DNA of 8,093 nt from positions 1 to 8,093 of the forward strand of contig JALSIO010000797.1 in assembly GCA_026989995.1 (NCBI GenBank), given 5' to 3'. The position numbers and the translations under genes were made by a program. Positions 6,180 to 8,093 of the stretch are shown piece by piece. The first letter of the stretch is position 1. Each line of letters begins with the position of its first letter. The notes beneath the pieces were generated by a model. The model ran no database searches. It saw only the letters and a list, made by a program, of their open reading frames with translations, and was not told the origin of the DNA. The stretch comes from Myxococcales bacterium (GTDB lineage Bacteria; Myxococcota_A; UBA9160; JALSIO01).

Positions 6180-7430
6180 ATGAGTTCCGGACAAGGACCT
6201 GACCAGGAAGACCTCGCGCGGGTCCTCCGGGCTGGCGTGGCCCGCCTCGCCGAGCGCCTGGGGGGCGCGCCGGCGCTGCTCTTCCTCGGCGGGCCCGAGG
6301 GACCTCCGCGGCTGGCTGCGGCGGCGGGCTTCGCCACCGCCGACGAGGCGCGGCGCGCCGCCCGGCAGGTCGAACGCTTTGCCCGCCTCGTGGTGGCCTC
6401 GAGCCACTCGCTGCACCGGCCCGCGGGCGACGCCCCGGGCCCGCTTTCGGGGCGGGAGCTCTTCGGCCACCCCCTCGCCTATGCCGGCCGCAGCCACGGG
6501 GCGCTGGTGGCCGGCCCCGCCGGAGCGCCCCCCGCCGACGCCGGCGCGGTGCTCGGGCGCCTCGCCGAGCAGCTCGGCCTGCGACTCGACCACGACCACC
6601 TCGCCCGGGAGGTCGAGAGGCTTCGCCGGAAGCACGCCACCGGGGAGGTGCCGGAGGCCCGTCTCCTCGAACTCTCCGAGGCCCTTTTCGCCCAGGACAT
6701 CGAGCTCCGGCGGAGCCGGGAGGAGCTCGGCCGGGTCGAACAGCTCAAGAACGATTTCATCGAGAAGATGTCGCGCGAGCTCCGGACTCCACTCAACGCG
6801 ATCATCGAGGCGATCATCTCGGTGCTCGCCGGGGAGAACGAGCGGATCTCGGATCAGGCGCGGTCGGCGCTGCGCCAGGCCCTCGACGAGGGAACGGCCT
6901 TCCTCCGCACCCTCCAGAACATCCTCGACCTCTGGAAGATCAAGCAGGGCGAGATGCGGCCCGCCCGCCAGGAGGTCAACTTCCCCGACGTGGTCGAGGA
7001 GGCGATCTTCAGCATCCAGGACACCCTGGGCGACAAGCCCGTGGAGATCGAACGCGCGATTGCCTCTCCCTTCCCCAAGATCCGCACCGACCTGCGCATG
7101 ATCTCGCAGATCGTGTTCCTGCTGCTCGACAACGCGGCGAAGTTCACACCGCGGGGGACCATCCGCGTCGCGGCCGAGGTGCAGGCCGGCGTCCTGCGCT
7201 GCGCCGTCGAGGACACCGGCATCGGCATCGCGCCGGACGACCGCCAGTTCCTCTTCGACGAGTTCTACCAGGTGGACGAACTCTCCTCGACCCGGTACCG
7301 GGGCGCGGGGCTCGGACTCGCGCTTGCTCGCGACCTGCTCGGGATCCTGAAGGGTTCGATCGAGGTGGAGAGCGAGATCGGGCGTGGGAGCACCTTCCGC
7401 TTCCAAGTCCCCGTGGAGGTGGTCGGCTAA
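6180..7430 (+). CDS. GAF-like/HisKA/HATPase_c protein lacking the phosphoacceptor histidine (degenerate sensor kinase)
   Basis: A 416-residue soluble protein with no membrane segment. Residues about 10-140 look like a divergent GAF-type sensory domain, followed by a helical linker (141-190). The HisKA region reads NDFIEKMSRELRTPLNAI (191-208). Where histidine kinases have SHELRTPL, this protein has Arg199, codon CGC at 6774-6776. The ATP-binding domain is complete: N box LLDNAAKFTP (315-324), G1 DTGIGI (345-350), F box LFDEFYQVD (358-366) and G2 RGAGLGLAL (374-382). ATP binding is therefore likely, but standard autophosphorylation on His is not. The protein may be an ATP-responsive scaffold or a partner of another kinase. 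The ATG at 6180 has GGAG and AAGG just upstream and lies 26 bp after the pilus ATPase stop, so the two are probably one operon. No response regulator gene is adjacent. It is otherwise an intact gene. Confidence 0.93.
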   Translation: MSSGQGPDQEDLARVLRAGVARLAERLGGAPALLFLGGPEGPPRLAAAAGFATADEARRAARQVERFARLVVASSHSLHRPAGDAPGPLSGRELFGHPLAYAGRSHGALVAGPAGAPPADAGAVLGRLAEQLGLRLDHDHLAREVERLRRKHATGEVPEARLLELSEALFAQDIELRRSREELGRVEQLKNDFIEKMSRELRTPLNAIIEAIISVLAGENERISDQARSALRQALDEGTAFLRTLQNILDLWKIKQGEMRPARQEVNFPDVVEEAIFSIQDTLGDKPVEIERAIASPFPKIRTDLRMISQIVFLLLDNAAKFTPRGTIRVAAEVQAGVLRCAVEDTGIGIAPDDRQFLFDEFYQVDELSSTRYRGAGLGLALARDLLGILKGSIEVESEIGRGSTFRFQVPVEVVG

Positions 7431-7436
7431 GGAGGC

Positions 7437-7649
7437 CTAGGTGCGGGGCGGCGACTGGTCGCCATAGTCGGGCTTGATGTAGCCCGCGGCGATCTCCCGC
7501 AGGGCCTGCACCACCTCCTTGTTGTCCTCCGCGTCGACCAGCGGTCGGGCGCCCTTCTTGAGCTGCTTGGCCCGGATGGCCGCCATCTGGACGAGGTGGA
7601 ACCGGTTCGGAACCCGGCGGGTGCAGTCCTCGATGGTGATCCGGGCCAT
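7437..7649 (-). CDS. rpoZ: DNA-directed RNA polymerase omega subunit
   Basis: A 70-residue protein that binds the beta-prime subunit and helps RNA polymerase assembly; in many proteobacteria it also forms part of a ppGpp site. The family pattern is clear: [20 protein letters not shown] at the start, then [34 protein letters not shown] and a short polar tail. The length is at the short end of the family (E. coli RpoZ is about 91 residues) but covers the whole conserved core. The ATG at 7649 has a strong Shine-Dalgarno (GGGAGGTG, about five bases before it). The stop lies only 6 bp from the stop of the convergent kinase-like gene. Neither gmk upstream nor spoT downstream, its common neighbours in gammaproteobacteria, is present here. 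Confidence 0.93.
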   Translation of the reverse strand: MARITIEDCTRRVPNRFHLVQMAAIRAKQLKKGARPLVDAEDNKEVVQALREIAAGYIKPDYGDQSPPRT

Positions 7650-7680
7650 GACTCACCTCCCTGGTGCCTCCGCCCCGGAG

Positions 7681-7820
7681 GGGGCGGCGGCACGTGCGCC
7701 CCGGGACAGGAGGCAGGATAGGCGCCGTCCGGCACGGCGCCAAGCATGCCGCCTCCAGGCATGCCTCCCCCGCCTGGCCCCCCGCTTCGCTGCCCGCGTC
7801 GCCCCGAGGGAACCCGGGGC
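7681..7820 (-). other. Tandem stem-loops upstream of rpoZ; 7650-8039 holds no gene
   Basis: The 390 bp between rpoZ and the partial gene at the right edge contain no supported ORF. Ahead of rpoZ there are four perfect inverted repeats: GCCCCG/CGGGGC (7801-7820), 7-bp GCATGCC/GGCATGC (7744-7764), 8-bp GGCGCCGT/ACGGCGCC (7721-7741, loop of 5) and GGGGCG/CGCCCC (7681-7702). The middle two are separated by only two bases. On the minus-strand transcript they would form consecutive hairpins in a long rpoZ leader. No known riboswitch class was recognised. Regulation through this leader is inference. Confidence 0.4.
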
Positions 7821-7846
7821 CCGCCCGTGCGGGTCCGGACAGAGGG

Positions 7847-7852
7847 GATATA
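7847..7852 (-). promoter_or_regulatory. Candidate -10 element for rpoZ
   Basis: The only clear AT-rich patch between the terminator-like hairpin and rpoZ reads CTATGTGGGTATATCC on the minus strand. TATATC is a plausible -10 element, about 200 bp before the rpoZ ATG, which would place all the stem-loops inside the transcript. No recognisable -35 lies upstream, so confidence is low. Confidence 0.22.
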
Positions 7853-7914
7853 CCCACATAGCAGCCCGTTCCCCAGCAGGCCCGCACCGGCACGGAGGCG
7901 ATCCGAAACGAGGA

Positions 7915-7948
7915 GACCCCGGCCGGCGGATGCCAGCCGGGGTCCTTT
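7915..7948. terminator. Strong hairpin, probable terminator of the basic-tail protein gene
   Basis: A perfect 9-bp stem GACCCCGGC/GCCGGGGTC (7915-7923 with 7936-7944) encloses a 12-base loop. On the plus strand it is followed by CTTT. On the minus strand, the direction of the gene ending at 8040, it is followed by TCCTCGTTTC. The T-runs are short, so it is not a textbook intrinsic terminator. It nevertheless sits about 95 bp after that gene and before the rpoZ promoter region, where a terminator is expected. Confidence 0.5.
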
Positions 7949-8039
7949 GGCCTCGTACCGGACAGGCCGGCCCGCCGCCTCCCCCGCGCGGAGCAGTGGT
8001 GGAGCGGCCGGCCCGACGACCGGGCCTCCCGCGGAAGCC

Positions 8040-8093
8040 CTATGCCGACTTCCGCCGCCGGCGGGTGGCCTTCTTCCGGGCGGTCTTCCGCGT
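8040..8093 (-). CDS. C-terminal end of a Lys/Arg-rich basic protein (partial)
   Basis: The last 17 codons and TAG stop of a minus-strand gene that continues beyond the right edge. The visible residues, TRKTARKKATRRRRKSA, are almost entirely Lys, Arg, Thr and Ala. Such tails occur in histone H1-like nucleoid proteins, in HU-type proteins with basic extensions, and at the ends of some topoisomerases and other nucleic-acid-binding proteins, so the identity cannot be settled. Third codon positions are nearly all G or C, and a strong hairpin at 7915-7944 follows the stop; both support it as a real gene end. The body of the protein is outside the window. Confidence 0.5.
   Translation of the reverse strand, partial: TRKTARKKATRRRRKSA

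Noticed and set aside
7427..7762. Minus-strand open frame overlapping rpoZ out of frame
   Set aside because: It starts inside a stem-loop with no proper ribosome binding site, is Pro/Gly/Arg-rich and overlaps the whole conserved rpoZ gene.
8042..8093. Plus-strand start (ATG at 8042) of a gene at the right edge
   Set aside because: No Shine-Dalgarno precedes it and the Ser/Gly-rich reading has weak codon bias. The minus-strand reading gives a coherent basic tail with G/C third positions.

Overview
The window is very GC-rich DNA with tightly packed genes and the strong third-position G/C bias expected of coding sequence in such a genome. RpoZ, a PilT/PilU-type pilus ATPase and lipoprotein signals all point to a Gram-negative bacterium. 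The exact group cannot be fixed from sequence alone. My tentative reading is a proteobacterium or a lineage formerly placed in the Deltaproteobacteria. No mobile element, CRISPR array, tRNA or rRNA was seen.

Layout. Positions 1-4767 are all minus strand. In transcription order they encode a secreted coiled-coil protein (4767-4213), a 64-residue single-span membrane protein (3906-3712), a transglutaminase-like lipoprotein (3479-2721), and a BMP-family ABC importer. The importer consists of a substrate-binding lipoprotein (2665-1655), a double-domain ATPase (1644-118) and the first 40 residues of a permease (121 to the window edge). A ten-unit 12-bp tandem repeat lies at 3970-4089, between the coiled-coil and small membrane genes. 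A dense run of short stem-loops fills the gap at 3556-3711.

From a divergent spacer at 4768-5007, a two-gene plus-strand unit runs the other way: a PilT/PilU-type ATPase (5008-6153), then a GAF-like/HisKA/HATPase protein (6180-7430). The second protein has arginine where the phosphoacceptor histidine should be. This unit converges, with a 6-bp gap, on minus-strand rpoZ (7649-7437), which has a long hairpin-rich upstream region. A strong hairpin at 7915-7944 and the last 17 codons of a Lys/Arg-rich protein (8093-8040) complete the window.

How the genes work together. The importer genes form one uptake system for a small ligand, by family a nucleoside or related compound, but the binding protein departs from the usual nucleoside-site pattern. 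The pilus ATPase and the degenerate kinase are probably cotranscribed, suggesting a regulatory link to type IV pilus function. The items most worth checking are the kinase with the missing histidine, the 12-bp repeat and the two hairpin clusters.
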